Assembly (NCBI GenBank): GCA_024734495.1
Contig: JALMQS010000099.1
Location: forward strand, 64,966,270-65,030,269
Reading direction: 5' to 3'
DNA from: Forficula auricularia
Taxonomy: Eukaryota; Arthropoda; Insecta; Dermaptera; Forficulidae
Length of the DNA: 64,000 bases
Numbering within the stretch: position 1 is the first letter of the stretch; each line of letters starts with the position of its first letter. Under the pieces are notes generated by a model. It had not been told where the DNA came from, did not search any database, and was given only the letters and a program-made list of their open reading frames with translations. The position numbers and the translations under genes were made by a program. Of this stretch, positions 43,108-53,394 are shown one piece after another.

Positions 43108-44012
43108 AACTAAAAATTTCCCCTGTAAACCTTATATTGGATTCCAGTAGAGTTTTATACGCCGATTATCATGCACTTTCCCACTTTTTTACAACCGTTT
43201 AGAGTTTTGAGATATTATCGGTCAAAAAGTTGAAAAGGCCATTTTGACCTATTTTCGAGTCCCATTAAATATTAAACAGCAATATTTGAAATCAAAATAT
43301 TTTGTTGACTTAATAGAAAACAGCTTCCACTTTGATTTTCAAATTACCAGTTGTTTTTAACTCAATTAGAACTAGAGTTATAACTAAAAAAACTAAAAGT
43401 ACGTGATTATAAAAGATAATAATCATAGATAAAAACATATGGTCTTAGCTTTTTAGTTATAACTCGAGTTCTAATTGAGCTAAAAACAAGTGATCATTTG
43501 AAAATCAAAGAGAATGCTTGTTTTCTATTACGTCAACAAAATATTTTGATTTCTAAATATTGCTGTTTAATATTTAATGGGACTCGAAAATAGGTCAAAA
43601 TAGCCTTTTCAACTTTTTGACCGATAATATCTCAAAACTCTGAGTTGTAAAAAAGTGGGAAATGATGATAATCAGCGTAGAAAACTCTACTGGAATCCAG
43701 TGTTAAATTTACGTCAACAAATTTTTTGTTTAATTTTTTGTTGAGCAATTTAATATCGAACAGTCATAGAAAGTTCGTTCTTTTGCCAAAATGGTTTGTA
43801 TTTCCAATGCGGTGAATGAATAGATTTTGAGCAGTTTAATATTTAATGGGACTCGAAAATATGTCAAAATGGCCTTTTTCGTTATTTTAACCGATAATAT
43901 CTCAAAAATTCTGACGTGTTGTAAAAAATCGAGAAATTGCATGATATTCAACGTATAAAACTCTACTGTATTCCATTGGTAGGTTTACTGGGAGAAATTT
44001 TTTTGTTTAATA
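43108..44012. repeat. Palindromic repeat with a third partial copy
   Basis: Arms 43120-43390 and 43440-43720 are inverted copies (TGGATTCCAGTAGAGTTTTA against its mirror at 43683; GGGACTCGAAAATAGGTCAAA against TTTGACCTATTTTCGAGTCC). A third, direct partial copy runs from 43820 to 44005 and ends GTAGGTTTACTGGGAGAAAT, the mirror of the left end TTTCCCCTGTAAACCT. Non-coding. Confidence 0.7.
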
Positions 44013-44232
44013 GTGTAATCAAGATTTTTGGTATTACCTCTAAAGTAACTATTTTCAAGGGCGTACCCAGCTAGGGTCAGGGGGCAGCTGCCCCCTTAGA
44101 AGAAAAAATAAAGTTTATTATTAATTAATAAGTTGTAGGGAAATAAGGACAATAGCTTATGCAAATAATTTTTATTTTTTGTATGATGACTTGGACTTAT
44201 GTGTTTGCTAAGAATGTATATATATATAAAAT

Positions 44233-44640
44233 CGAGGGGTGAACCGCGACCTAATATGCTGTACACCTACTTCCGCCTACGTACTTCCAAATATTTCCAA
44301 GTAATTCCAAATATTTCCAAATAATTCCAAATATTTCCAAGTGTCACCCAAATATTTCCAAGTAATTCCAAATATTTCCAAGCAATTCCAAATATTTCCA
44401 AGTAATTCCAAATATTTCCAAATAATTCCAAATATTTCCAAGTAATTCCAAATATTTCCGAATAATTCCAAATATTTCCAAGTACTTCCAAATATTTCCA
44501 AATAATTCCAAATATTTCCAAGTACTTCCAAATATTTCCAAGTAATTCAAATATTTCCAAGTAATTCCAAATATTCCCAGGTACTTCCAAAATACTTCCA
44601 AAGAGGTGTACACCTACTTCCAATCGCGGATCACCCCGCG
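44233..44640. mobile_element. Minisatellite MITE, copy C (expanded array)
   Basis: The ends are CGAGGGGTGAACCGCGA and TCGCGGATCACCCCGCG. The flanks TATAAAAT (44225-44232) and GATAAAAT (44641-44648) agree at seven of eight positions. The interior holds about 14 units of a 20-bp repeat, CCAAGTAATTCCAAATATTT, itself made of two decamers. The long open frames that this creates on the minus strand are artefacts of the periodicity (20 x 3 bases give a 20-residue protein repeat) and should not be called genes. Confidence 0.9.
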
Positions 44641-44674
44641 GATAAAATGATAAATATGCAAAGAAGTTAATTTG

Positions 44675-44725
44675 TTTGAGCCCTGAGGAAACCAATAAAG
44701 TTGACGAAACGATAGCAAAAAATAA
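44675..44725 (+). ncRNA. Hammerhead-like motif, F8 (cleavage tract mutated)
   Basis: The core CTGAGGA, a poor stem II (ACC/GTTGAC region) and GAAA are present, but ACGT is ACGA and the triplet reads GAT. It would not cleave as written. Confidence 0.5.
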
Positions 44726-45189
44726 AAATTATTTGCATAAGCTATTGTCCTTATTTCCCTACAACAACTTATTAATTTAATCGATGGACATAAATAATCA
44801 AAACAAAGTTTATTATGTTGGCAACTAAAAAATAGAGAATGTAAAAATATTTCAACTAATTTCATAGAGGCCTCTTTTTAAATATTAAACTTATAAACTA
44901 CATAGTACATAATCTACCCCTTCTTCAGCGAAACTAATATGAGCTGCCCCTCCCCCCCAAGCTCACCACCTGGGTACGCCCTTGGCTACTTCTATATGGT
45001 ATATACATAGAAATCTCCGATTCTATTTGTTGTATATTAATGAATATAAAATTAATAGAATTATATCGATAATGTTGAAATATTTCTACATAATACCTAT
45101 ATTAATATTTATTTAATAATTTAATTGCAAATTTTATCTATAAGTAAAACTATGATATTTAACTAAAATTATTTAGTAGTTGAATGTAA

Positions 45190-45500
45190 ATAAGTAGAGT
45201 CTGGATGGATATTGAGTTAACATTGAGTTGTGGGTGTGTATGTGGGGGGTGGGGTGGGGGTGAGGGTGGAGGGTTGCATTATGCACGAGTAATTACTCAA
45301 TGCCTAGCTTCATCCTGGGATCCACCGTCAAACGACCCCCGGGCTCACACCCCAAATCCACCCCAATGCAAACCCCATAGGATAAGCGATGAATATTTTA
45401 TGTCTCGGGGAAAATTGATGTTTTGCATCGGATCCGTGTTATCGGGGTTTACTTCAGGCTGCTGCACATACGATGCACACACACACACACACTGGCTAAA
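45190..45500. other. GC-richer single-copy island ending in a CA microsatellite
   Basis: GGGGTGGGGTGGGGGTGAGG, CCTAGCTTCATCCTGGGATC and TTGCATCGGATCCGTGTTAT are followed by (CA)n at 45476-45491. One frame is open for about 109 codons, but its composition follows the G-runs and it resembles no family. Candidate regulatory DNA. Confidence 0.4.
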
Positions 45501-45719
45501 TAAATATATAATTCAATTCCATGCAAATAACTAATAAGTAAATAATAATTAAATTTATTTACACATTATTCTCTGATTTAGAGAGAAAAGATCGACAAAT
45601 TATTAAAGACATTTTTAATATTTAGAATGTATGGATAAATTTATGTCAACGCTCTTGGCATGTTCAAAGCAACCAATACATTTCCAAAATTAAGCTACAT
45701 ATGGCGTGGTTTGTTCTGA

Positions 45720-46300
45720 GATGGGTGACCCTTAGGGTGGTCCATAGCTATAGGGACCTGGTGGAAAAATTTCGGAAAATTTTTCAGGACACCCGCTCAA
45801 ATTACGAGGCCAAGAAAATCCCGCTCGCGTTTTTCTTGAAGTTCAGTACGGCGTTTACAATTTTTTTGTAAATTCTTCCATTCTTTGTACAACGATTCTA
45901 ACTTTTCAATACTGTGTTGTAATTTTTTTGTTGGGATGCGCGCTTTCTCCCAAAAAACTTCAACTTCTTTAATAACCAGATTAGCACTAGGACGAATAAG
46001 TAGATTCACTTTACGCATATTATAAAATAGCACTCTTATAGAACTTGTCCGTTGGATGGCAATTTAGCATCAGTGATTTGACTTTCGTCATGATCGATCA
46101 GAAATAATTTTTGACTTCTTGTTTCCATTTTTGATACACATTTTGTTTTTTAAATTTAAAAGTTATATTTGAGGTACCTCTCAAAAAACTCAAAATAGAT
46201 TAACAATAGAATGGTTTGAACAACCCGTTAAAGGTATATTTACAAAGAAAGCCAAACAATCAGAGACTAGCTTAAGCTAAGTAGAGGGGGCAGATTTTGA
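45720..46300 (-). pseudogene. Fragment of a repeat-borne arthropod protein family
   Basis: On the minus strand about 78 codons (45797-46033) include RKVNLLIRPSANLVIKEVEV, FWEKARIPT and LQHSIEKLESLYKEWKNLQK, a pattern I recall from an uncharacterised, highly repeated protein family in insects and arachnids (charged helix after a [FW]W.KARIP motif). The name and function of that family are unknown to me. Flanking GGGTGGTCCATAGCTAT (45725) is mirrored by TATAGCTAAGGTCCACCCTA at 56721, so both loci may hold pieces of one DNA element. The frame stops early, so the copy is broken. Confidence 0.5.
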
Positions 46301-46700
46301 CTTCATGATGACCATTCAGAGAGAGTTAAGAGTTCCGAGAGAAGAGAGAAATAAAAGATGTTGAGAAGAAACATTAATATATTAATAATATTAATATATA
46401 TAAATATATGATTAATAAATTTTTGATATTATAGCGTAGAATCGCTACATTTTCAAATTTTCTCGATGTACGCCTAATAGGTAGGCAAAGCCGCCATCAT
46501 ATAGATTTCACTTGATTTTTTTCTTTTGTTCTATGTGTTTTAATAATGACTGAATGACAAAAGGTAGGGGCGGGATTTCACAAAATAATGTTTACTAATT
46601 TCATTATCATCGATGTTTTTATTCTTTGTTCCAATTTAAAGACGTATAACAAAATATAGTAGCCGAATAGAGCGAAATTATGGGTTTCCTTTAAGAGTGC
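46300..46700. repeat. Direct repeat of 56180-56570
   Basis: GAGAGAAATAAAAGATGTTG, TATTATAGCGTAGAATCGCT, TCTCGATGTACGCCTAATAG, AGGGGCGGGATTTCACAAAA and TATAGTAGCCGAATA recur in order at 56180-56570. Probably the body of the same element as the fragment at 45720. Confidence 0.75.
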
Positions 46701-47130
46701 TCGGCGACTGAAACATGATTGGAAAAATCTTGACTTTTTGGTTTTGAAATGACCGATTCATTAATGTTATGTTATTTTTAAATATATTATTATAATTAAT
46801 TATATATTATTTTTTTTAGTTTTATTTATTCAAGATTTTGGACTTAAGTATTTTATTTTTAGTTTTGGCTAGTTTACATTAGATAGACATTAATTACTTA
46901 CAATAAGTACCTATCTATTTTTATTTGGAATACGAGATACTACTTAAAAATAGTAATAGACAAATTTAATGTGGGTTTCGTATCCTATATGTACATGAAA
47001 TAAGGACTGATTGGCTAGCGAGACAAAATCAGATATTGAATCGCTAAAGGTGCAAAGTAGGGAGAGATTGATTAAAATATGGCGCTTTAACTTTTTGAAC
47101 AAGATATACGCATACCGCGACTTGCTGGTT
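46701..47130. other. AT-rich DNA, nothing recognised
   Basis: No gene or repeat end is seen. Confidence 0.5.
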
Positions 47131-47396
47131 GAAGCTATTGGAGTCTGCTGAGTCTTAAGTCTGGGCCAAGTGAGAATGAAAAAAATATGATCCATTTAGC
47201 TATAATCCAACGTCATTATTGCGTTTAACCCGCATGACACTTGGATGGATCACCAAAGACTCAGCAGACTCCAATAGCTTCAACCAGCAGTAGTCTCGCG
47301 ATATATATCACTTGTTCAAAAAGCGCGATCAAAACAATTCTCATTAATGTGTTAATTATTCTTTAATATATTAATGATAAAATTATAAATTTATTT
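47131..47396. repeat. P1 palindromic element, second copy
   Basis: The arms TATTGGAGTCTGCTGAGTCT and AGACTCAGCAGACTCCAATA are inverted. TATATCACTTGTTCAAAAAG and CGCGATCAAAACAATTCTCA give the right arm. The hammerhead element at 47397 sits immediately after its right edge. Confidence 0.75.
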
Positions 47397-47752
47397 TTTT
47401 CCAACGAAATTTTTCTGGAGAGAGACGAACTGGTAGAACTTTTAATTGAATGTAATGGAAGGCAGTCCAGGGGTAGTGGGGAAAGTAATTAAGAAAAGGA
47501 GGAAAAAAAATTGTTTTTCTATGCCTTTGCTAAAAAAGAAGAAAGTTTTGAACACTACTGTGGAGAGAAGAAGGAAACATTTTATTCGTTTCATTCATTG
47601 ACCCTTTGAAACCCTGAAGAAGGAAGGAAAAATCCTCCGAAACGTCGGTTTTGAAAGAAAGGAGGAAGGATTCCAATAAATTACACCTTATTTGATATGT
47701 TTTAATGTTTTCCTTCCTCACTACCCCTGGGCTGCCTTCCATTACATTCAAT
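47397..47752 (+). mobile_element. Hammerhead element, family F2, short copy with 13-bp target duplication
   Basis: The flanking repeats are TATAAATTTATTT (47384-47396 and 47753-47765). The other P1 copies (near 640 and 56990) have one TTATAAAATTTATTTAA-like sequence without insert. It begins with CCAACGAAATTTTTCTGGAG, the complement of the right end of the 8217 element, then continues GAATGTAATGGAAGGCAG and ends CTGCCTTCCATTACATTCAA. One hammerhead is present. Confidence 0.87.
47604..47657 (+). ncRNA. Hammerhead ribozyme motif, family F2 (canonical core)
   Basis: Stem I is CTTTGAAACC (47604-47613) with GGTTTTGAAAG. The core is CTGAAGA (47614-47620). Stem II is GGAAGG/CCTCC with one mismatch. 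GAAA is at 47639-47642, then ACGT and GTC (47644-47646). Closely related to the motif at 8591. Confidence 0.83.
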
Positions 47753-47765
47753 TATAAATTTATTT

Positions 47766-48335
47766 AACTTCATTATTTCAAGTTAGAAATATATAAGTTC
47801 AGATATTATTTTCACTTAATATTTGACAAATATCACCTGCATTTGATTCGCCATTGAATCAAATATAGGAAACATACGATTACTTTAAATATAACATGTA
47901 AATTTTAAGTATTTTTATATATTTTATATGAAAAAAACTGCAATGAAATATATTTTATAGATTAAAATACGATTTGGGCTTTGTACAACGTACAACGTTT
48001 AGTTTAATTGAAATCAAATAAAAAAAATGTAAACTATATTTTTTGTTATTGATCAATCCTCATTTCTGATTGTAATCTCCTTTGTTTTTTATACATAATT
48101 ATATACAGAGAGAATAATAAGCACCATCAAATAAAAACGATGTTTTCTTTTAATCTATAGTTTTTGCCTGTAGGGTAGGCAACCAGAAGCGAAGGAGACA
48201 AACGCCCACCCTTGCATCCATTAGGAAGGAATGACGATTCGCTGAGTGAAAGCTAGAAGATAGAAATTAAATAAATCTTACGATTACTATCAGAAATTGT
48301 TCTCAATATACAACCTTAAGTTTATCTTTATCAAA
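47766..48335. other. P1-flank repeat followed by AT-rich DNA
   Basis: 47766-47880 repeats the flank seen at 640-760. A short GC-richer patch (GGCAACCAGAAGCGAAGGAG, CCCACCCTTGCATCCATTAG) is at 48178. No gene. Confidence 0.5.
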
Positions 48336-48339
48336 TAAA

Positions 48340-48600
48340 AATAAAAACCGACTTCAAAAAAATTAAATACATCAAATAAAATAAAGATAACTCAAAAATA
48401 AAATAAAATACACTAAAAGGTATAAAATAATTATCTAATTTAGTTACAACTAAAAGACGAAATTTTTACATGAAATCACTTTTTGAAGTCGGTGCCAAAC
48501 TTACTATATAAATTTTATGAATCGCACTCGACGGATCTTACTTAGTACGTTTCGAGGGTAATCTCGCTTATATAGTTTGTTTAGCACCGAGAATTCTCAA
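48340..48600. repeat. ACCGACTTC-family, partial copy
   Basis: ACCGACTTCAAAAAAATTAA, GTTACAACTAAAAGACGAAA and GCACTCGACGGATCTTACTT are followed by CACCGAGAATTC, where the copy breaks off. It covers the left arm and centre of the inner palindrome. Confidence 0.7.
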
Positions 48601-48639
48601 TTGAATATTAGAAAATCTCATTTGTATTTCAGAAAAAGT

Positions 48640-48985
48640 GTTAAATAAAATTGTAAATTTACTTCAATTACTTTAAAATTTACCATATGTTTACAATACA
48701 AATAGACAGGAAATTTACAAGATTGCGTATAGTAAAAAAAATACTATATTATATTGGTAAAATCAGATTAACTCATTGAAAAAATACAAAAATAAATTGT
48801 AAATTTACTTTTTTCTTGTATTAATTAGATACGTATTAGTGAAAGATATGTTGTAAGATTACAATACTGGTAGGTATTTAATATTACTAAAAACTTTTGA
48901 AGCCGGATTTTCCATTTTTTACTATATATATAGTAAATTTATACATATAAGAAATTTTAACAGTGTAGGTATAAACTACTAACTA
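48640..48985. repeat. Second copy of the 1340-1660 repeat
   Basis: GATTACAATACTGGTAGGTA, ACTTTTGAAGCCGGATTTTC and TTTTAACAGTGTAGGTATAA correspond to 1550-1650. Non-coding. Confidence 0.55.
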
Positions 48986-49139
48986 AACAATTGACATTTC
49001 CAGAAATACAATTGAGGTTTTCTGAAATTGAATTGAAATTTCTGAAATACAATTGGGGTTTTCTGAAATACACATAGAAAAGGTGTAAACTTAAGTAAGA
49101 ATATATTAATCATTATCGATTATAATATATGTATTCGTT

Positions 49140-49510
49140 ACGTAGCCCGCCTCACACTTATCCTGTGGTTATCTTTGGTAGCAACCGCTGTTGATTTGTT
49201 TGCCTGTTTGTTTTGCTTTTTTTCCACGGGTTCAATTTCTCTAATGCTAAGTGAATCAGTGGAGCAGTAAGGAAGGCTACAAGTGCTGTGTGTCTCTGCG
49301 GCTCGGTGGAGGGCGTGTGCAAATCCCAAGGGACAAGGGACAAGTCCTCCTTCGGACTCCCTCGGGGTCATTTTTGTCCCACGCTTTGCAGACGCATTGC
49401 TTCGCTAAACGCCCGAGACATTCTCACATGCAATCCAATTACAGCCACTGCAACAGCCATGGGAAACGGACAAAATCTGCGGGTCTCATTTACTCATAGC
49501 CTTCTACCAC
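49140..49510. other. GC-richer single-copy island, candidate regulatory DNA
   Basis: GTAGCCCGCCTCACACTTAT, TCTGCGGCTCGGTGGAGGGC, TTCGGACTCCCTCGGGGTCA and CGCCCGAGACATTCTCACAT are unlike the flanks and single in the window. Frames overlap on both strands without a clear winner, so I do not call a gene. Confidence 0.45.
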
Positions 49511-49529
49511 CTAAGAGCCGCTAGAATAT

Positions 49530-49935
49530 TTAAATCAAAATTCTCACAAAAAATATGTTGTTTTTACTTTTTAAAGGAGACAAGAAAGGATTTTCAATTC
49601 AAAAAAAAAAAAAGTAAAAACAACATATTTTTTGTGAGAATTTTGATTTAAAGTTTTTAATTGTTCAAGTGTAAAAAAGTTCAAGATTGTTGAGCAATTG
49701 AGGCCTAAGCCAACAATGTATTGTAGTTAAAATAATAAAAAAGATTAAAGGATGTTTCGTCGCGTAGTGGAATTGTCTTTTGACAAAGAGTGATAGAATG
49801 AGCCACTGAGGAAGTCGAAATTAATCGACGAAACGTCTGGCCCATTCAATAAAATCTCTGTTTTTAATTTTTGTCCAATTCCCTGTTATTCCTGTTAATT
49901 AGTGCTTATTATGGATACGAGTGATTTACCGTTAA
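49530..49935 (+). mobile_element. Hammerhead element, family F1, copy with central hairpin and right arm
   Basis: The left part is the central hairpin (CTCACAAAAAATATGTTGTT and its mirror around 49600). The right arm runs through the hammerhead to AGTGCTTATTATGGATACGA at the end. The left arm is missing. Target repeats are not clear. Confidence 0.75.
49797..49846 (+). ncRNA. Hammerhead ribozyme motif, family F1 (canonical)
   Basis: Stem I is AATGAGCCA/TGGCCCATT. The core is CTGAGGA (49806-49812). Stem II is GTCGA/TCGAC. GAAA is at 49830-49833 and GTC at 49835-49837. It is identical in sequence to the motif at 55951. Confidence 0.88.
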
Positions 49936-50228
49936 CAAATATGTTTGTCATCTTGTACTTTGAAATTGTATATATTATGTATATAGTGAATAGTGTATGA
50001 TCAAGCTTTTTCGTTGATTTGTGCAAGCTACTAGGTCGGTTTATTGGTGAGTGTGCGGTTTCCGCTCAGGAAGAGATGCCGTAGTGCAGAAATATTTGGA
50101 TAAACCACTTGAATCAATAAAAAAATACTGCAAAGAAGCAATTGAATTTAATTCATCCTCCTTTTAAAAAATAATATATCCAGTACCAAGCCATTTAAAT
50201 TTCTTATTAATAATCTTTATATTTATTC

Positions 50229-50328
50229 NNNNNNNNNNNNNNNNNNNNNNNNNNNNNNNNNNNNNNNNNNNNNNNNNNNNNNNNNNNNNNNNNNNNNNNN
50301 NNNNNNNNNNNNNNNNNNNNNNNNNNNN
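50229..50328. other. Assembly gap of 100 N
   Basis: Exactly 100 ambiguous bases form a scaffold gap of unknown true size. Any frame that spans it is meaningless. Confidence 0.99.
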
Positions 50329-50514
50329 TATTTATCTGTGAAATGTCCCGTGGTAGGAAAAGTTTGGGAAACCCTGATATTGAGAAATAAATCAACTTTG
50401 TTAAGAAAACATGGATTTCTGGGTTTTTTTATTTTATTTATATTTATTTTCATACATATATATTACAATATTTACAAATCTTAATACTAAAGTTATAATA
50501 TTTTTCAATATTTC

Positions 50515-51103
50515 TCAATAGAAATGTTCAACTGCCCTCTTAAGATATATCCTCCCTTGGTTCTTAAATTGAATCAGACTTGATGTATTTCTCACTTCAG
50601 CTGGTAAAGAATTAAATTCCTCAAGTCCTCTAAAATATAATGAATTTCTTGTGCCCTTTTTCCTCGCCCTCTCAATAAATATATCGTCTCTAATTTGCGT
50701 CTCATGGTCATGGATTTCGTTGACCAACGTGAAATTCAGATAGGCTGGCAGCTGCCTATGATATAATTTATATACAAAACACATTGTCTGTAAAAATAAG
50801 AATTGCTTCACATTCATAATTCCTAAACATTCCAGCAGTGCCAAAATATAATATTGTACCACAGTAAGAGAAACTAGGACTAATTATAGTTCTATACACT
50901 TTAATTCTAGTGTTTATATTCAAATTATTACTAGCTCTACTTAAGTAATGCACTTTTCTGTTTACATTCTTCAAGAGCTCACTATGATGACTCTTAAAGT
51001 TTTTTAGCGCGAAGTGAAGTAAAAAATACATAAAAACAGTAACAAGTTCAAAGTTCAAGAGAATGCGCTTTCTACTAGTTTCAAGTACAGTGACTGGATA
51101 CAA
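50515..51103 (-). pseudogene. CR1/I-like non-LTR retrotransposon, reverse transcriptase C-terminal fragment
   Basis: Two overlapping frames on the minus strand (50768-51103 and 50515-50862) together give the end of a reverse transcriptase polyprotein. The upstream frame has ELLKNVNRKVHYLSRAS, NINTRIKVYRTIISPSFSYC and GTILYFG. The downstream frame has LFLQTMCFVYKLYHRQLPAY, TRNSLYFRGLEEFNSLPAEV and RNTSSLIQFKNQ. A frameshift or small deletion lies between them near 50800-50860. The catalytic YADD region is absent, so the copy is 5'-truncated and dead. The left AT-rich region and the assembly gap lie downstream of its 3' end. Confidence 0.88.
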
Positions 51104-51700
51104 TCAAGAAAGAGGTAAAAATGTATGAAAAATTTTGCGACCCTGAATATTATTTTTACAATGGCGCTTTGGCCTATGGCCGTCGCCACACTCGACATAG
51201 GCTACTTATGCCTCTGTATATAAAAATATATGTGTATGTTTATGGGTGACAGAATGATTAATAATGGAATTGGAATAATTATCGGAAAAGAGGTTTTTTT
51301 TTTTTTATTTAATTAGTTTTTTCCTCTTATTGAAAAAAGGACTAAAAAGATGAACAAGGACACTTGGTGGAGAAGTAATCTCCGGAGTCGAAGCTCAAAA
51401 CAATGTATACATTAATTCATGTAAAATAATGTGTATGTTTATAATTACCATATGCGCATCTTTGTTTTCTCTTTATTAAACGCTTTATATTAGCTTCACT
51501 TGAAACAATGTTGGTTGTAAACCCGATCTAGAAAGTCGAATTTGAATTTGAGGTGAGAATACAACAATTTTAAACAATCGAGCTGAACCCCCCGCCCGGG
51601 GGGCCCCCCCCCCGCGAAATTTGGGAATTATAGCCCCCTTTGGCCCAAACTCAACCGAAATGTCTATACATCATCTGTGGGCCCCCCAGAAGGGACAACA
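51104..51700. repeat. Repeat fragments, no gene
   Basis: 51290-51425 is the reverse complement of the repeat at 15040-15305 (ACTTGGTGGAGAAGTAATCT). 51580-51700 is C/G-rich (CCCCCCGCCCGGGGGGCCCC) and then carries AAACTCAACCGAAATGTCTA, an R10 relative. Confidence 0.5.
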
Positions 51701-51819
51701 AATATCAAAAGAGAGGTGAAAATGGGAAAAATATACTAGACTCTTTGTCAAATTTAGTTTTAGTTTAGCGATGTACCTACGCGTAGAATTGTACCTATTT
51801 TAAGACTAAAATATAAACA

Positions 51820-52065
51820 AATAAATTATAGTTTAAAAAAACAAGCTGTTGTCAGTAAAGCACTAAAAAATAATAAAATAATCTATTAAACTTTTTTATG
51901 TTCAATAACTAAGTCAAAAGCGTGGGGCACTTTGTCGAAAGAAATTATAACATTATAAGTACATGCTTATCAAAGAAGCACCCCACGCTCTTTGACTTAG
52001 TTATTGGACATAAAAAAGTAAAAAATTACTGACAAAAGCGTGTTTTTAGTTTTCTTAAACTTTAA
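51820..52065. repeat. Foldback element of about 240 bp
   Basis: AACTAAGTCAAAAGCGTGGG at 51906 and its mirror CCCACGCTCTTTGACTTAGT at 51983 pair, with outer words ACAAGCTGTTGTCAGTAA and TTACTGACAAAAGCGTG. Non-coding. Confidence 0.65.
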
Positions 52066-52720
52066 TTTATGATTCTCTTATTCTTTACAATGGCTTTTGG
52101 TGGCTCTTTAGCTACTTGCATGACCTTTTCATCTTCCCTACCATTGAGACTGGATCTGATTATATAATCCTATTAATAAAATAACATCTCCATTTCAAGA
52201 GTTTAAAATTTACAATTTAAAAAAGGAAAATTCAGTAACTATGCCCCATTTATTTTCAGTAGTATGATTTTAAAGCCGTTTAAATAAATATTAAAATTTT
52301 TGAATTTAATCCGCTTTAGCTTTGACCGCCTCATCTAAATGATTATATTATTATTTTAATCTTGTACTCGGTCCTCTTATCGTAGACAGTTTATTTATTG
52401 ATTGTTCTTAGGGGTGTATTGGCGTTCATTGTGCTCTGTGTTCTGTTTAAGCATTAATGGCAATGGGAAGGAAGGTGAGGTGTATTTATGCTTTGTGCTC
52501 CCTACAAGGGGTACAAGGGGTGCTTGTCGCATGTACTCAAAGCGTTGACATGTTTGCATAAAGCATAGAGCATAGATGGCCTTCCTCACTCTGTTTTTTT
52601 ATCCTATTGAACGCTGGAGGGGGAGTTCAAAAACACTCGTCGGATCATTTTCATATCCATGTTTCTGATCTAAGTGAATTATACTTTTTTCCTAACTACA
52701 TACTAATATCTATCTATATA
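52066..52720. other. No gene; GC-richer island at 52390-52620
   Basis: TTGGCGTTCATTGTGCTCTG, GGAAGGTGAGGTGTATTTAT, GTACAAGGGGTGCTTGTCGC and CATAGATGGCCTTCCTCACT are single-copy and better balanced than the flanks. A polypyrimidine tract (CTCTGTTTTTTTATCC) follows, but no exon can be modelled. Confidence 0.4.
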
Positions 52721-52724
52721 TATA

Positions 52725-53335
52725 TAATAATAGCTGACGCCCGGGCCTTCGGCCCGACGTCACCTAGCCCCTGGCGGGGAGCGTCTCGTTTTATGGTTAA
52801 AATTTATATAGATAATAGCTGACCCGACCACGCGTTGCTGTGGACAAAGCTTTTTCTTTTAATAAAATAAGAATAAAACAATATATTTAAAAAAATGATA
52901 AATGATTATATATTGCTTACCTGTCAAAATTGATTTGATCAAAAATTTAAATATATTTAAAAAATAATAATAGTTTTGAAAATAAATTGAAAATGTAAAT
53001 AATTATAGAATAGGTATTAAAATAGTAAATGAATTATATATTACTTGTCAAAATTGTTCCCTTAACCAAAAATAATATTGACAGTTGAAAGATTTCCAAA
53101 AATCGATTATCGGCCATCTTGTTTGTTTGCTTTTATCCCCCAGAGAGACGCTGGCGTTGTTTCCTCGAAAAAACTGGGTTTTTTTTTACATGCCACAGGT
53201 GTGATATCTATAAAAACACTCGTGTATTTGAATGGAATGTTGTGTGAAAATTTCAAAGAAATCGGTGAAGAAATTTCGGAGATCCTTCAACGTATCACTT
53301 AAGCGTAACAGTACATTTTTATTTATATAGATTTA
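52725..53335 (+). repeat. Interspersed repeat with TAATAGCTGAC head
   Basis: TATATAATAATAGCTGACGC and GATAATAGCTGACCCGACCA mark two heads 86 bp apart, so a partial copy precedes a longer one. The body ends with TCGGTGAAGAAATTTCGGAG and TTTTTATTTATATAGATTT. These words belong to a repeat type common in insect genomes that I cannot classify with certainty (RTE-like tail or Helitron-like). GGGCCTTCGGCCC forms a hairpin at 52743. Confidence 0.55.
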
Positions 53336-53394
53336 ATATCTTAGTTTTGCTTTCTAAATTCTAGAGAAAGCAACTTTTTTTTTCTTTTTTGAAA

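Larger units (their letters stand above)
44122..44804. mobile_element. Palindromic hammerhead element, family F8, with 12-bp target duplication
   Basis: It is flanked by AAAGTTTATTAT (44110-44121 and 44805-44816). The arms GTAGGGAAATAAGGACAATA (44133) and TATTGTCCTTATTTCCCTAC (44743) are inverted. The word TTGTCCTTATTT also occurs just past the hammerhead of the Penelope fragment (62870), linking this family to it. The left arm's ribozyme was destroyed by, or lies beyond, the nested MITE. Confidence 0.82.
44056..44984. mobile_element. hAT-like MITE, outermost of a three-level nest
   Basis: The ends are CAAGGGCGTACCCAG (44056-44070) and CTGGGTACGCCCTTG (44970-44984). The flanks ACTATTTT and GCTACTTC agree at five of eight positions, consistent with an old 8-bp duplication. 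Inside is a hammerhead element (44122-44804), which itself contains a minisatellite MITE (44233-44640). AGCTGCCCC words lie next to both ends. Confidence 0.75.

Noticed and set aside
44267..44695. Protein of 142 codons with WKYLEL/NIWNY repeats
   Set aside because: It is the translation of a 20-bp minisatellite inside a MITE. All three phases of the strand give similar frames.
45205..45534. 109-codon frame
   Set aside because: It runs through G-runs and a CA microsatellite. The composition explains the lack of stops.
50207..50453. Frames spanning the N gap
   Set aside because: Translation through unknown bases is meaningless.
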